Part shown: piece after piece, positions 37,695 to 47,412 of the stretch
Layout: each line of letters begins with the position of its first letter
Position numbering within the stretch: position 1 is the stretch's first letter
NCBI RefSeq assembly: GCF_030548175.1
Contig: NZ_JAUORX010000011.1
Location: 17,516-81,515 of the forward strand
Length of the DNA: 64,000 bases
Direction of reading: 5' to 3'
From: Cognatishimia sp. 1_MG-2023
GTDB taxonomy: Bacteria; Pseudomonadota; Alphaproteobacteria; Rhodobacterales; Rhodobacteraceae
Notes under the pieces: model-generated
Told to the model about the DNA's origin: nothing
Databases searched by the model: none
What the model saw: only the letters and a program-made list of their open reading frames with translations
Made by a program: the position numbers and the translations under genes

Positions 37695-38345
37695 ATGGGT
37701 ATTCGCATTAACGACGTTGTTCCAGATTTTACCGCAGAGACAGATCAGGGCACAATTTCATTCCACGATTGGATCGGCGACAGCTGGGCGATTTTGTTCT
37801 CACACCCAAAAGATTTTACACCAGTTTGCACCACCGAATTTTCTGCGGTTGCTCAATTGGCAGACGAATGGGCCGCACGTGGCACCAAAGTGATTGGTGT
37901 CTCTGTAGATGGTGTCGAAGAGCATAAGGGTTGGAAGAAAGATATCGAATCCTATGGCAATGCTCCGGCACAATTTCCAATTATCGCTGACGGCGGTCTA
38001 GAGGTCTCTAAGCTATTCGACATGCTCCCAGCCGAAGCGTACCTGCCTGATGGTCGAACACCAGCGGACAGTGCCACAGTGCGTTCCGTATTCATTATTG
38101 GACCGGACAAGCAACTCAAGCTGTCGATGACTTACCCAATGACAGTAGGCCGGAACTTCGCCGAAATCCTACGCGCGCTGGACGGCTTGCAAATGTCAGG
38201 CAAAGGCGTCGCAACACCAGCCAATTGGGTTCCGGGCGAAGACGTGATCATTCCACCAACCGTCAGCAACGAAGACGCAAAGGCAAAGTTTGGCGAGTTC
38301 GAAACGATCTTTCCTTACCTGCGTAAGACTAAAGCGCCTGAGTGA
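37695..38345 (+). CDS. 1-Cys peroxiredoxin (Prx6 class)
   Basis: A 216-residue peroxiredoxin. The peroxidatic cysteine is C45 in HPKDFTPVCTTEF; the Prx6-type extended C-terminus (PANWVPGEDVIIPPTVS) is present, with no resolving cysteine in the usual place. It reduces hydroperoxides in the cytoplasm, with the electron donor unknown. The ATG at 37695 has GGAGG seven bases upstream, so the TTG four codons before it is not used. A terminator follows. Confidence 0.94.
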   Translation: MGIRINDVVPDFTAETDQGTISFHDWIGDSWAILFSHPKDFTPVCTTEFSAVAQLADEWAARGTKVIGVSVDGVEEHKGWKKDIESYGNAPAQFPIIADGGLEVSKLFDMLPAEAYLPDGRTPADSATVRSVFIIGPDKQLKLSMTYPMTVGRNFAEILRALDGLQMSGKGVATPANWVPGEDVIIPPTVSNEDAKAKFGEFETIFPYLRKTKAPE

Positions 38346-38359
38346 TATGTCTTTTGAAG

Positions 38360-38388
38360 TGGGAGCAACGTTTTGCTCCCATTTATTT
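38360..38388 (+). terminator. Intrinsic terminator after the peroxiredoxin
   Basis: TGGGAGCAA, loop CGTT, TTGCTCCCA: a perfect 9-bp stem followed by TTTATTT, 14 bases after the stop codon. Confidence 0.88.
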
Positions 38389-38422
38389 GGGGTTCGTTCT
38401 CTTTTGATTTATCTTTGCTATT

Positions 38423-39103
38423 TTAGAACAACTTAAACCGTTTTTTCTTGGGGGTTTGAGACAAAATTTCTACATAGCGGGCGTAGTCATGTGAGCCTTT
38501 GATGACGCCTTTCGAAACTTCGACGAATAGTGAGATAGCCTCGCTGCGACGCGCTTCAAAAAGGTGGAAAAACTCATCATCTCCATAAAAGGTTCCCACG
38601 CCAAAGATCCCTTGGTCCGCTAATCCCCATTTTGGATGAATCGCGAATTTCGGAAAAACCATTTGCACGGGGATGTTGGATACAACCGCCATGTTTGTCA
38701 GTATCTGTGCAACATCAACGACTTTGTTTTTGATGAGCTCCGGAGACCCGAATTCGCGGTACATGTTGCTGGAAACTGCCATAAACATGGGCCCCGCATA
38801 AAGCTTCGACTTGTCGATATGATTTGCAACCTGAGCGAGCCCAGCAAGGGCTCCCTGCTGAGCTTTGGAAGCCATATCGTTATAGGCCTCAAAAGACAGT
38901 GGAAACGCATCAATGTCGGCAATCATCACGACTTCATCAGGCTTTGCTTCTCGCATAACATGGGTAATCCATTCACCGTGATTGCGACTATCATCTTTCC
39001 ATTGTTTTAATGGGACGCCGAAATGTTCAAAGACATCTGCCTGAGCTTTGAGCATTTCAGGCGCAATATTAGAGCGATAGTAGCTATGTACGACAGGTGT
39101 CAT
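38423..39103 (-). CDS. Putative GT-A-like glycosyltransferase, unassigned
   Basis: A 226-residue cytoplasmic protein not matched to a named family by eye. VVMIADIDAFPLS (D63-x-D65) looks like the metal-binding DxD motif of GT-A glycosyltransferases, and the pattern HSYYRSN then GWITHVM-like helices fits proteins that handle surface glycans. The C-terminus is basic (PKKKRFKLF). A GT25-type gene lies 85 bp upstream on the same strand, supporting a joint role in cell-surface sugar assembly. Function is inferred only. Confidence 0.7.
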   Translation of the reverse strand: MTPVVHSYYRSNIAPEMLKAQADVFEHFGVPLKQWKDDSRNHGEWITHVMREAKPDEVVMIADIDAFPLSFEAYNDMASKAQQGALAGLAQVANHIDKSKLYAGPMFMAVSSNMYREFGSPELIKNKVVDVAQILTNMAVVSNIPVQMVFPKFAIHPKWGLADQGIFGVGTFYGDDEFFHLFEARRSEAISLFVEVSKGVIKGSHDYARYVEILSQTPKKKRFKLF

Positions 39104-39188
39104 TGAAGTACCTTTTGTTAATCAAATCAGATTTAGAATGCAGCTTAGTTGCGTACATTTTGTGCGAAATCTTTGGAAAGCCTGCATT

Positions 39189-39902
39189 TCATGATGCCTT
39201 GGACAGCTTCGCAATTTGTTGGCGGTATTTGGCGCGTTTCCACACTCGTCCTAGCTCTGAACGTAAAGAGCGCTTGGACTGGATCGTAGAGCCACCTGTT
39301 TCAAGCGCCGCGCTCGCGATATGTGTTGGCCAGACGGCGTGGTTGTCGATGCCAGTTTCCCAGCGCATTTGAAGCCAGGCGTCGATTGCGCGGTCGATCT
39401 TCTCAGAGCGCGCTAGTAGCTGGGCCGCAGCATCTCGACCAATCACATACATGCCGGTAGACAGCCCTATGATTTCAGGGCGGAAGATGGTGCCTTTACC
39501 CGTAGATTTCAGTAAAGCTGGAACTTCACGGTCTTTCAGAGGAAAGCGAATAAAACTAAACTCATCTGCCGCGCAGAGAACTGCCTCTAAGGTTTCTTCA
39601 AACCCAGGCAGTAGAGCAATATCATCTTCGACAACGACCGAGACAGTTGCGGAGCTTGAGCCGATTTGTTGCCAGACTTTCCTATGTGACAGGAAGCATC
39701 CTAATTCAGAAGGTGTTACCCCAAACGGGTAACGTGGTTCGTATAAGGCTTCTGTAATAATGGACTGACGTTCGTTTTCAGGCATTTCGCGCCCATCTAC
39801 TGCGTCTAGAACTTTAGCGTTGGGTAGCTTTTCTGCAAGCTTTTGCACGAGGTTTGCGCGCTCTGTGCTTCTCGGGAGGTGAATAATATAAGTTTCAATC
39901 AT
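39189..39902 (-). CDS. Glycosyltransferase family 25 (LPS biosynthesis type)
   Basis: A 237-residue GT25 enzyme. The N-terminal signature is YIIHLPRSTERANLV, followed by GVTPSELGCFLSHRKVW and the acidic VVVEDDIALLPGF (E92-D93-D94) that coordinates the metal and nucleotide-sugar. Members such as LgtB transfer galactose to lipooligosaccharide. It heads a two-gene minus-strand unit with the DxD protein and lies downstream of pnp, from which it is separated by a terminator. Confidence 0.9.
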   Translation of the reverse strand: MIETYIIHLPRSTERANLVQKLAEKLPNAKVLDAVDGREMPENERQSIITEALYEPRYPFGVTPSELGCFLSHRKVWQQIGSSSATVSVVVEDDIALLPGFEETLEAVLCAADEFSFIRFPLKDREVPALLKSTGKGTIFRPEIIGLSTGMYVIGRDAAAQLLARSEKIDRAIDAWLQMRWETGIDNHAVWPTHIASAALETGGSTIQSKRSLRSELGRVWKRAKYRQQIAKLSKAS

Positions 39903-39989
39903 CGCCGTATCTTCCCCTCCCGATCTTTGAGGCTGCTTGTAACAAACCTAAGTCTCAAAACAATCGTCTAAACTAACCAAGCACAGGGT

Positions 39990-40022
39990 AAAAAGAGAAG
40001 CCCCGAATTTCTCCGGAGCTTC
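39990..40022 (-). terminator. Intrinsic terminator after pnp
   Basis: On the minus strand GAAGCTCCG, an 8-base loop and CGGGGCTTC form a 9-bp stem (one G-T pair) followed by TCTTTTT. It lies just beyond the pnp stop at 40040. Confidence 0.88.
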
Positions 40023-40039
40023 TGTTCGCAAGAGAGACC

Positions 40040-42175
40040 TTAGTCGTCTGCTTTTTCTTCTGGCTTCATCTCTTCACCAGTTTCCTGATCGATCATTTTC
40101 ATCGACAGGCGAACTTTACCGCGATCGTCAAAGCCTAGTAGCTTAACTTTTACTTCCTGACCTTCTTTCAGAACATCAGATGGGTGGTTCAAGCGGCGGT
40201 TTTCGATTTGGGACACGTGGACCAAGCCATCGCGCTTACCAAAGAAGTTCACGAATGCACCGAAGTCGACGATTTTGACGACTTTACCAGTGTAGATCGC
40301 GCCTTCTTCTGGCTCTGCGACGATGGAGTGGATCATGTCGTAGGCTTTCTTGATCGAGTCACCATTTGGCGATGCAATCTTGATGACGCCTTCGTCATTG
40401 ATGTCCACTTTCGCGCCAGACACTTCAACGATTTCACGAATAACCTTACCGCCAGAACCGATAACTTCACGGATCTTGTCAGTTGGAATGTTCATGGTCT
40501 CGATGCGAGGTGCGTGAACAGAGAAGTCAGATGCGCCGGACAATGCTTTGTTCATCTCTTCCAAGATGTGCAAACGGCCTTCTTTCGCCTGTGCGAGCGC
40601 TTTTTCCATGATCTCAGGAGTGATGCCTGCAACCTTGATGTCCATCTGCAAAGAGGTGATGCCGTTTTCGGTACCAGCCACTTTGAAGTCCATGTCACCT
40701 AGGTGATCTTCGTCACCCAAGATGTCAGTCAGGATTGCATAGTCGCCATCGTCTTCCAGGATCAAGCCCATCGCAACGCCAGCAACGGCTGATTTCAATG
40801 GTACACCTGCGTCCATCATGGACAAGGAACCACCACAAACGGATGCCATCGAGGATGAACCGTTGGATTCAGTGATCTCTGAAACAACACGCACAGTGTA
40901 AGGGAAGTCGGTTGCCGCTGGCAAAACTGCCTGAAGCGCACGCCATGCCAGTTTACCGTGACCGATTTCACGACGACCTGGGCCACCCACACGACCAACT
41001 TCACCAACAGAGTATGGAGGGAAGTTATAGTGCAGCATAAAGTTGCTGCGGAAGTTACCGTGCAATGCATCGATGATTTGCTCGTCGTCGCCTGTGCCCA
41101 AAGTGGTCACAACCAAGCCCTGAGTTTCACCGCGTGTGAACAGCGCAGAGCCGTGTGTACGTGGCAAGAAACCAGTTTCCGCAGAGATCGCACGAACAGT
41201 GTCAGTTGCACGGCCGTCGATACGCTTACCAGTTTTAACAACGTCACCGCGTAGGATGCTTGCTTCTAGCTTTTTCAATGCAGAACCTAGGTTCGCATCG
41301 TCTAGCTGCTCTTCGGTCAATGCGGCTTTGATCGCTTCACGCGCTGCAGAAACCGCAGTGGTACGCTCTTGCTTGTCTGTCAAAGCAAAGGCTGCACGCA
41401 TTTGTGTTTCGCCAGCTGCTTTTACAGCTTCGTACAAGTCAGCGTAATCAGGTGCTACGAAATCAAACGGCTCTTTTGCTGTTTCTTCGGCCAGATCAAT
41501 GATCAGATCGATAACAGGCTGGATCGCTTCGTGTGCAAACTTAACTGCACCTAGCATTTCTGCTTCGGTCAGTTCGTATGCTTCGGATTCAACCATCATG
41601 ACGGCATCTTTGGTACCAGCTACAACTAGATCAAGGCGTTGATCAGGGTTGTTGCGTAGGTCCTGCATGTCGTCGACTTGTGGGTTCAGAACGTATTCGC
41701 CAGCTTCAAAACCAACACGAGCAGCCGCGATTGGGCCCATGAATGGCGCGCCAGAAATGGTCAGAGCCGCAGATGCTGCGATCATCGCAACCATGTCTGG
41801 GTCGTTAACCAAGTCGTGCGACAGAACTGTACACATGACGAGAACTTCGTTTTTGAAGCCATCCACGAACAGCGGACGGATCGGACGGTCGATCAGGCGT
41901 GCTGTCAGTGTTTCTTTTTCTGTTGGGCGCGCTTCGCGCTTAAAGAAGCCGCCTGGTACTTTACCAGCAGCATAGTATTTTTCTTGGTAGTGAACGGTCA
42001 GCGGAAAGAAATCCTGACCTGGTTTTTGTGCCTTTGCAAAGGTCACGTTGGCCATAACACGTGTTTCGCCCAAAGTAGCGATAACCGTACCATCAGCCTG
42101 ACGGGCAACTTTACCCGTTTCCAGTGTCAGCGTCTCTTCGCCCCACTGCATGGATTTTTTAACTTCGTTAAACAT
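40040..42175 (-). CDS. pnp: Polyribonucleotide nucleotidyltransferase (PNPase)
   Basis: A 711-residue phosphorolytic 3'-5' exoribonuclease of the RNA degradosome. It has two RNase PH-like domains (the second with [18 protein letters not shown] and [11 protein letters not shown]), then a KH domain ([15 protein letters not shown]) and an S1 domain ([26 protein letters not shown] in part). Two adjacent ATG codons exist; the second (42175) has AGGA at better spacing and gives the usual [12 protein letters not shown]. Its upstream leader has a CCCGG/CCGGG hairpin that may serve autoregulation. It is separated from rpsO by aqpZ. Confidence 0.97.
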   Translation of the reverse strand: MFNEVKKSMQWGEETLTLETGKVARQADGTVIATLGETRVMANVTFAKAQKPGQDFFPLTVHYQEKYYAAGKVPGGFFKREARPTEKETLTARLIDRPIRPLFVDGFKNEVLVMCTVLSHDLVNDPDMVAMIAASAALTISGAPFMGPIAAARVGFEAGEYVLNPQVDDMQDLRNNPDQRLDLVVAGTKDAVMMVESEAYELTEAEMLGAVKFAHEAIQPVIDLIIDLAEETAKEPFDFVAPDYADLYEAVKAAGETQMRAAFALTDKQERTTAVSAAREAIKAALTEEQLDDANLGSALKKLEASILRGDVVKTGKRIDGRATDTVRAISAETGFLPRTHGSALFTRGETQGLVVTTLGTGDDEQIIDALHGNFRSNFMLHYNFPPYSVGEVGRVGGPGRREIGHGKLAWRALQAVLPAATDFPYTVRVVSEITESNGSSSMASVCGGSLSMMDAGVPLKSAVAGVAMGLILEDDGDYAILTDILGDEDHLGDMDFKVAGTENGITSLQMDIKVAGITPEIMEKALAQAKEGRLHILEEMNKALSGASDFSVHAPRIETMNIPTDKIREVIGSGGKVIREIVEVSGAKVDINDEGVIKIASPNGDSIKKAYDMIHSIVAEPEEGAIYTGKVVKIVDFGAFVNFFGKRDGLVHVSQIENRRLNHPSDVLKEGQEVKVKLLGFDDRGKVRLSMKMIDQETGEEMKPEEKADD

Positions 42176-42372
42176 CATCGTATCCTAAGTAGGAGCGCTC
42201 CCGGCCCTCCGGGTCTCCCGTTTACATAGCGGCCCCATTGCCGCCGACCCCAATTTATCTTGCTTTGAAGTGCCGGGGTCCAGGCACAACGTCTCAGATG
42301 CCTCTGGCCATATAGGAAAACGCGCCCTGTGGAAAGAATAGAAATCACTCGCCAGAACGGTCCATTTCAAAC

Positions 42373-42401
42373 AAAAGGCGCCCAAACAGGGGCGCCTTTT
42401 T
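42373..42401 (-). terminator. Intrinsic terminator after aqpZ
   Basis: GGCGCCC, loop AAACAG, GGGCGCC flanked by A4 and T5. On the minus strand the stem is followed by TTTTG; it lies 20 bp beyond the aqpZ stop and could also stop transcription from the plus strand. Confidence 0.82.
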
Positions 42402-42420
42402 CTAACGTATTAACGCTGGA

Positions 42421-43101
42421 TCAATCTGCGTCCAAAAGCTCGCTTCTGAACAAGGCCCCAGCCGCCACGGCGCCTATGATAGGGGCGACGATAAACAACC
42501 AAAGCTGCGACAGTGCTGTTCCGCCCACGAAAAGCGCGGGGCCGAATGAACGCGCTGGGTTTACGGAAACGCCTGTGATGTTGATCCCGACTAAATGGAT
42601 CACGACCAAGGCGATGCCAATTGCTAAGCCTGCAATGGCTGTTGGCGCTTTTTCTCCGGTGGCGCCAAGGATCACGACCATGAACAGAAATGTAGCAACC
42701 ACTTCAAAAATGAATGCTGCACTCATGCTGTATTCACCTAAGTATCCGGCGCCCCAGCCATTTTGGCCCAAGCCATTTTCGGCCACAGAATAATCGGCTT
42801 TGCCACTGGCGATGATCATTAGAACCAATGCTGCAACTGTTGCACCGGCAACTTGGGCAATGATGTAGCGGATCGCTTCACCCATATTCATGCGGCCTGC
42901 GGCAACTGCGCCCAGAGTTACTGCTGGGTTAATGTGGCAGCCAGAAACGGGGCCAATTCCATAGGCCATACCGATCAAGGCAAAGCCAAAGGCAAAGCTG
43001 ATGCCTGTTAGGCCAATATCTGCACCCGCGATAACGGCTGCGCCGCAACCAAACAGAACCAGCGTAAACGTCCCAATAAACTCTGCGATTTCTTTATTCA
43101 T
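42421..43101 (-). CDS. aqpZ: Aquaporin Z
   Basis: A 226-residue six-helix water channel with both NPA half-helices: HINPAVTLG (NPA 58-60) and SVNPARSFGPAL (181-183). The arginine after the second NPA and the histidine in helix 5 (LVVIHLVGI) match the narrow selectivity filter of AqpZ rather than GlpF. Two adjacent ATG codons follow GGAGGG; the second has the better spacing. It sits between rpsO and pnp, which are neighbours in many bacteria, with its own terminator. Confidence 0.95.
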   Translation of the reverse strand: MNKEIAEFIGTFTLVLFGCGAAVIAGADIGLTGISFAFGFALIGMAYGIGPVSGCHINPAVTLGAVAAGRMNMGEAIRYIIAQVAGATVAALVLMIIASGKADYSVAENGLGQNGWGAGYLGEYSMSAAFIFEVVATFLFMVVILGATGEKAPTAIAGLAIGIALVVIHLVGINITGVSVNPARSFGPALFVGGTALSQLWLFIVAPIIGAVAAGALFRSELLDAD

Positions 43102-43192
43102 CATCGTCCCTCCACTTATGAGCTTTGAGCTAGGCTAACGAGCCTAAGGGCCTGCGACATAGGGGAATGTCGGGAAGTGGACGTCAGAAATG

Positions 43193-43222
43193 AAAAACGC
43201 CCGCTCAAAGGAGCGGGCGTTT
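43193..43222 (-). terminator. Intrinsic terminator after rpsO
   Basis: CGCCCGCTC (43198-43206), loop AAAG, GAGCGGGCG (43211-43219): perfect 9-bp stem. On the minus strand it is followed by five T residues, 23 bp beyond the rpsO stop. Confidence 0.92.
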
Positions 43223-43244
43223 CGGCCAGTAAAGTTGGCAATTC

Positions 43245-43514
43245 TTAGCGGCGCAAACCGAGGCGTTGGATCAGATCCTGGTAACGCTTTTCTTCTTTGC
43301 CCTTCAGGTAGTCCAGCAGCTTACGGCGCTGAGCAACCATTTTCAAAAGACCACGGCGGCCGTGGTTGTCTTTTTTGTGGGATTTGAAGTGATCGGTCAG
43401 AGTCGCGATACGTGAGGAAAGGATGGCAACCTGTACTTCAGGTGAACCAGTGTCACCTTCTTTGGTGCCGAATTCTTTCATTACGCGTGCTTTTTCTTCT
43501 GCAGTAATCGACAT
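43245..43514 (-). CDS. rpsO: 30S ribosomal protein S15
   Basis: An 89-residue primary 16S rRNA-binding protein of the small-subunit platform. The sequence has the typical [28 protein letters not shown] pattern (core [22 protein letters not shown]) and ends LIQRLGLRR. The ATG at 43514 is preceded by AAGGAG; the frame is open 28 codons upstream but without support. It is normally followed by pnp; here a terminator and aqpZ intervene, so pnp must use its own promoter. Confidence 0.97.
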   Translation of the reverse strand: MSITAEEKARVMKEFGTKEGDTGSPEVQVAILSSRIATLTDHFKSHKKDNHGRRGLLKMVAQRRKLLDYLKGKEEKRYQDLIQRLGLRR

Positions 43515-43644
43515 CGGGGTCTCCTTGTTCAAAAGGGTTAGGGGCGCAAGCCGGGATGTCGTCCAGCAGGGTCCACGGAGATATGCCTGTGATTCCACAG
43601 ACAGATGGGGCGTATAGGCCTATTTTTTATGGTTGGGAAGCTTT

Positions 43645-44541
43645 TTATGCAGATGAGTTGTCGGGCAGTAGGGAAATGTCCGAAGGTGTTAGTGTTCCGC
43701 CGCCTTGGACCGAGACGATTGTGATGCCGTTTAATTGCACGTGACCGATATTGGGATCGGTTGGGTCTATTCGGATTGCGACTTCGGCGGAATCGATTTG
43801 ATTGGGGGGAATCATAAGGACGACGTTGTCTTCGGCAGGGTCGAAATCTTGCCAAGTGGCAGTGGATTCGTTGTCTATCCAAGTGCCAAATACGCCGGTG
43901 TCTGCGCCATCCCCTCCGGTGATTAGGTCATTTTTTCCTGCAATTATAATATCTTGACCGTTTCCACCAGATAGGCTGTCACCTTGGTCGATGTCGTTGC
44001 CATCCGTATCTAATACGCGGCCATCTAAAATATCATTGCCCTCAAAGCCGGATAAAGTGTCTGCGCCCAAGTCGCCGGTCAGGGCGTCATCGCCATGCCG
44101 ACCGGCGAGCCAATCGTTACCATCGCCGCCATTTAGCGTGTCATTTCCAGTGCCGCCGTTCAAAGAATCTGAACCTTTTCCGCCACTTAACAGATCATCG
44201 TTTAAATCACCCTCTAGCAAATCGTTACCGTCGCCGCCGGTCAGGGTGTCGTTATCCGCGCCGCCATTCAGGGTGTCATTTCCCGCGTCACCGGAAATAG
44301 CGTCATCGCCATCGGCGCCGAAGAGTTGGTCGTTGCCCTCGCCGCCAATGATTAAGTCGTTGTTATCATAACCATTTATCTGATCTTCGCCGTCACTACC
44401 GATCAACGAATCGGCCGCAGAACCGCCGGATGTGATACGGCCGTTTTCGGAATTCTCTGACTCATCGCTTTCATCGGTGCCTAAACCGACGAAAGCGGTG
44501 CCGACTGCCATGATGCCTAGAAGGCTTGCGAAGATCCACAT
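43645..44541 (-). CDS. RTX-repeat calcium-binding protein with N-terminal membrane segment
   Basis: A 298-residue protein. Residues 1-21 (MWIFASLLGIMAVGTAFVGLG) form one hydrophobic segment, either a signal anchor or an uncleaved signal. After an acidic stretch (DESDESENSEN), residues about 45-175 carry roughly ten GGxGxDxLx-type nonapeptides such as GGEGNDQLF, GGADNDTLT and GGDGNDWLA, which fold as a calcium-loaded beta-roll. Residues 215-298 form a short C-terminal domain. No type I secretion genes are adjacent. Function unknown; surface or periplasmic calcium-dependent structure is inferred. Confidence 0.85.
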   Translation of the reverse strand: MWIFASLLGIMAVGTAFVGLGTDESDESENSENGRITSGGSAADSLIGSDGEDQINGYDNNDLIIGGEGNDQLFGADGDDAISGDAGNDTLNGGADNDTLTGGDGNDLLEGDLNDDLLSGGKGSDSLNGGTGNDTLNGGDGNDWLAGRHGDDALTGDLGADTLSGFEGNDILDGRVLDTDGNDIDQGDSLSGGNGQDIIIAGKNDLITGGDGADTGVFGTWIDNESTATWQDFDPAEDNVVLMIPPNQIDSAEVAIRIDPTDPNIGHVQLNGITIVSVQGGGTLTPSDISLLPDNSSA

Positions 44542-44625
44542 GTCCTGCTCCGATCACAAAAACACTATGATCAAAGCACGCAAAAAACATCACGTAAACA
44601 GTAACTTAGCTTCGTGGTTAACGGG

Positions 44626-44892
44626 CTATTGGATCAGCTCAATTTGCTTTGCTATCTGTGCGGCCCAGTCGCCAATTATGGGGATGAATTCAAATTGGCT
44701 GACCCACCAAGCTAAAATTGAAACTAAAATTGTTGCACCAACAACGGAACCAAGGCCGAAGGCGAGGCCGCGGATGAATTGGAAAAGGATTAACCGAAAG
44801 TAAGAATTCTGAACACGGATGAAGCGATGGGCGTTCAAGCGTTCGACTTCTTTTGTCAGGCGCTCGAGCGCGGCTTGATCGTTGTTGTTCAT
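44626..44892 (-). CDS. DUF5665 small membrane protein
   Basis: An 88-residue protein. An N-terminal coiled segment (LERLTKEVERLNAHRFIRVQNS) is followed by an amphipathic stretch and one clear membrane helix (GSVVGATILVSILAWWVSQ), ending IPIIGDWAAQIAKQIE. This matches the widespread DUF5665 family of unknown function. Its ATG directly follows the DUF1643 stop codon (TAA then ATG) with CAGGTG upstream, so the two are translationally coupled. Confidence 0.82.
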   Translation of the reverse strand: MNNNDQAALERLTKEVERLNAHRFIRVQNSYFRLILFQFIRGLAFGLGSVVGATILVSILAWWVSQFEFIPIIGDWAAQIAKQIELIQ

Positions 44893-45423
44893 TTAATCAC
44901 CTGAATTCAATGTGTTATCCATCCACCGGATCGGCTTTTGTGCGTAGGCGACGTAAAGCGGATGACGGGGGTGGCCGTGTTTCGTAAGGCCAAAATGGTA
45001 AATTTCTTGGCTGGTTTCAAACAGGAACTTTTGCACCATCGGCCCTTGGTTCAAATGGGTTCCGTGGGTGCCCCAAGCGGCGATGACGTGGTCGGCCCAA
45101 TCGCAGGTTTCTTGTAAAACCTGTTTGTTTTCAGGGCCTTCTGGATTTTTGTGGCGACGCATTGCGTGGGGGTCGGTCTCTCGCAAGGCAAAGATATTGA
45201 CCGCACGAAACCCGCCATACCCCAAGGCACGGGCGCGGCGTTCGCAGCGTTCGATGGTGGGGTCATTCTGAATTTCTGTTGCTTTCGAGGGGTTTAGCAT
45301 CACAAACGCAACTCGAGGTGCCTTGGAATCCCAGACGCGGGTCAGCGCATAGCGATAAACTTCGTCAGAAGAATAGAGCGCTTCGGAGGCGGCATCGCCT
45401 TTTTGGAACTGTCGCTTAATCAT
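44893..45423 (-). CDS. DUF1643 protein
   Basis: A 176-residue protein of DUF1643. Conserved pieces are RYALTRVWDSKAPRVAFVMLNPS, the motif NDPTIERCERRARALGYGGF, VNIFALRETDP and the C-terminal KHGHPRHPLYV. The family has no proven function and is patchily distributed, sometimes near mobile DNA. Its start is a few bases from palindromic-repeat copy 2, which therefore lies in its 5' leader or promoter. Coupled to DUF5665 downstream. Confidence 0.88.
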   Translation of the reverse strand: MIKRQFQKGDAASEALYSSDEVYRYALTRVWDSKAPRVAFVMLNPSKATEIQNDPTIERCERRARALGYGGFRAVNIFALRETDPHAMRRHKNPEGPENKQVLQETCDWADHVIAAWGTHGTHLNQGPMVQKFLFETSQEIYHFGLTKHGHPRHPLYVAYAQKPIRWMDNTLNSGD

Positions 45424-45426
45424 TGG

Positions 45427-45472
45427 TAAATGTGGAAATTCGTACGTTTCGGAGCCTGAAACGTACGATTCG
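45427..45472 (-). repeat. 46-bp palindromic repeat, copy 2
   Basis: On the minus strand: arms TCGTACGTTTC and GAAACGTACGA (11 bp, loop AGGCTCC), continuing ATTTCCACATTTA up to 3 bases before the DUF1643 start codon. All 38 positions outside an 8-base loop are identical to copy 1 at 10289..10334. Here the element precedes a gene, while copy 1 follows one. Confidence 0.85.
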
Positions 45473-45650
45473 TATTCGACTTTGAACAGTACGAAACGTG
45501 TTCACACAGATTCCCGAAAAGTTAACGAACATCGGCAAGGATTTGCTAGTCGGTTTTTGCAACCAGACAGTCCGAGATTCAATCGGTGACTTTATTTTGA
45601 ATGCGCAGTAAACTCTCAAAAAACGCCACAAGAGCGTAGAGGCAGAGTTA

Positions 45651-47393
45651 ATGTTCAACCGGAACGGACCAGGGTCGCCATATACGCGTGCCATGCATCG
45701 GGTGCATGCACGTTTTAGTGCGTTGGCGCGGCCTGCGACATGTTTTACCTCCATGCCGGAGCCCCGCACCATTGGCGTTTTCGCCAAGGGGCGGCAGTTG
45801 CTGGCTGGGAACTTTCTTTTTGCGGGGCATTTGATTGTCGCGCCGGATACCTCGATTTGGGATCTGGATGCGCCCGATCTGGAATTCGAGCAAGACCTGC
45901 ATGGGTTTGCTTGGCTGGACGATATGGCGGCAGTTGGCGATGCGGCGACTCGGAAGCGGGCGCAGACCTGGGTGTGGCGTTGGATTGAACGCTATGGTCG
46001 CGGACGTGGGCCGGGGTGGACGCCGGATTTGGCGGGGCGTCGATTGATCCGTTGGATCAACCACGCGATTTTTCTGCTGCACACGCAAGACAAGGAACAG
46101 TCTGACGCGTTTTATCGGTCGTTGGGCCAGCAGGTGATTTTCCTGAGCCGTCGTTGGAAAACGGCGGGGGCGGGATTGCCGCGGTTTGAGGCGCTGACAG
46201 GATTGATCTACGCCGGTTTGGCACTGGAGGGCATGGCGGAGCATGTTGATCCGGCGCTGAAGGCGCTGGAGAAAGAATGCAAAACGCAGATTGATGCGCA
46301 GGGCGGAATGCCGACGCGTAATCCCGAAGAGCTGCTAGAGATATTCACGCTGCTGACGTGGGCGAATGCCGCGTTGGAAGACGCGGGTCGTGCGCCGAGT
46401 GCTGCGCATTTGGATGCGATCCGCCGTGTGGCGCCAACCTTGCGGACGCTTCGTCATGCGGATGGTGGCTTGGCGCGGTTCCATGGTGGCGGTCGTGGGC
46501 AAGAGGGCCGCTTGGATGCAGCGCTTGCGGCGAGTGAGATTAAAGATCGTCAGGCCGATGGATTGGCGATGGGCTTTGCCCGTTTGTCGGCTGGGCGGAC
46601 CAGCGTGATTGTAGACGCCAGTGCGCCGCCGGTTGGGGCGTATTCGCTGAATGCTCATGCCTCGACCCTAGCGTTTGAGGTGACCAGTGGTCGGCGGCCG
46701 GTGATTGTGAATTGTGGGTCCGGTGTGAGCTTTGGCGAAGACTGGCGACGGGCGGGGCGTGCGACGCCGAGCCACAGTACGCTGTCGTTGGATGGGTTTT
46801 CGTCGGCACGGCTGGGCGAGGCGGGTGTTGGTTGGCGCGAAGAGCAATTGATTGATGCGCCTGACGAGGTGCCGATCCAGATGAGCCAAGCCAGTGATGG
46901 GTTGCGGTTCGAAGGTGGGCATGACGGCTATATGGCGACGCATGGGCTGACCCATGCGCGCACGCTGGAGCTGACGTTTGACGGGCGTGGGCTGGCTGGT
47001 GAAGACCTGTTGCTGGCCATGACAGACCCGGCGAAGCGGCAGTTTGATCGGGTGATGGATGCCAAAAACCTGCAAGGCGTGCCGTTTCAGGCCCGATTCC
47101 ATTTACATCCAGAGGTGGATGCAGAGGTGGATTTAGGCGGTATGGCTGTATCCATCGCGCTTAAGAGCGGTGAAATTTGGGTGTTTCGACATAATTCTGG
47201 GGCGAATTTGGCTTTGTCTCCGTCCGTTTACCTAGAAAAAGGTCGATTAAAGCCCCGTGCGGCCAAACAGATCGTTTTATCCGGTGTCGCAATGGAGTAT
47301 GCGACGCGCATCCGGTGGTCTTTGTCTAAGGCGCAAGAAAGCGCAATTGCGATACGGGACTTGAACCGGGAAGAGCTGGACCTGACACACTGA
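45651..47393 (+). CDS. Heparinase II/III family protein
   Basis: A 580-residue protein. The N-terminal (alpha/alpha) toroid includes [21 protein letters not shown] in part, and a heparinase II/III-like C-terminal beta-domain runs from about residue 300 ([17 protein letters not shown] region: [40 protein letters not shown]). Close relatives are conserved next to purH across Rhodobacterales, where heparin is not a likely substrate; an alginate- or envelope-polysaccharide lyase role is possible. No signal peptide is evident. The purH gene follows 19 bp later. Confidence 0.88.
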   Translation: MFNRNGPGSPYTRAMHRVHARFSALARPATCFTSMPEPRTIGVFAKGRQLLAGNFLFAGHLIVAPDTSIWDLDAPDLEFEQDLHGFAWLDDMAAVGDAATRKRAQTWVWRWIERYGRGRGPGWTPDLAGRRLIRWINHAIFLLHTQDKEQSDAFYRSLGQQVIFLSRRWKTAGAGLPRFEALTGLIYAGLALEGMAEHVDPALKALEKECKTQIDAQGGMPTRNPEELLEIFTLLTWANAALEDAGRAPSAAHLDAIRRVAPTLRTLRHADGGLARFHGGGRGQEGRLDAALAASEIKDRQADGLAMGFARLSAGRTSVIVDASAPPVGAYSLNAHASTLAFEVTSGRRPVIVNCGSGVSFGEDWRRAGRATPSHSTLSLDGFSSARLGEAGVGWREEQLIDAPDEVPIQMSQASDGLRFEGGHDGYMATHGLTHARTLELTFDGRGLAGEDLLLAMTDPAKRQFDRVMDAKNLQGVPFQARFHLHPEVDAEVDLGGMAVSIALKSGEIWVFRHNSGANLALSPSVYLEKGRLKPRAAKQIVLSGVAMEYATRIRWSLSKAQESAIAIRDLNREELDLTH

Positions 47394-47412
47394 TTTTTGG
47401 AACTCTGACCCT

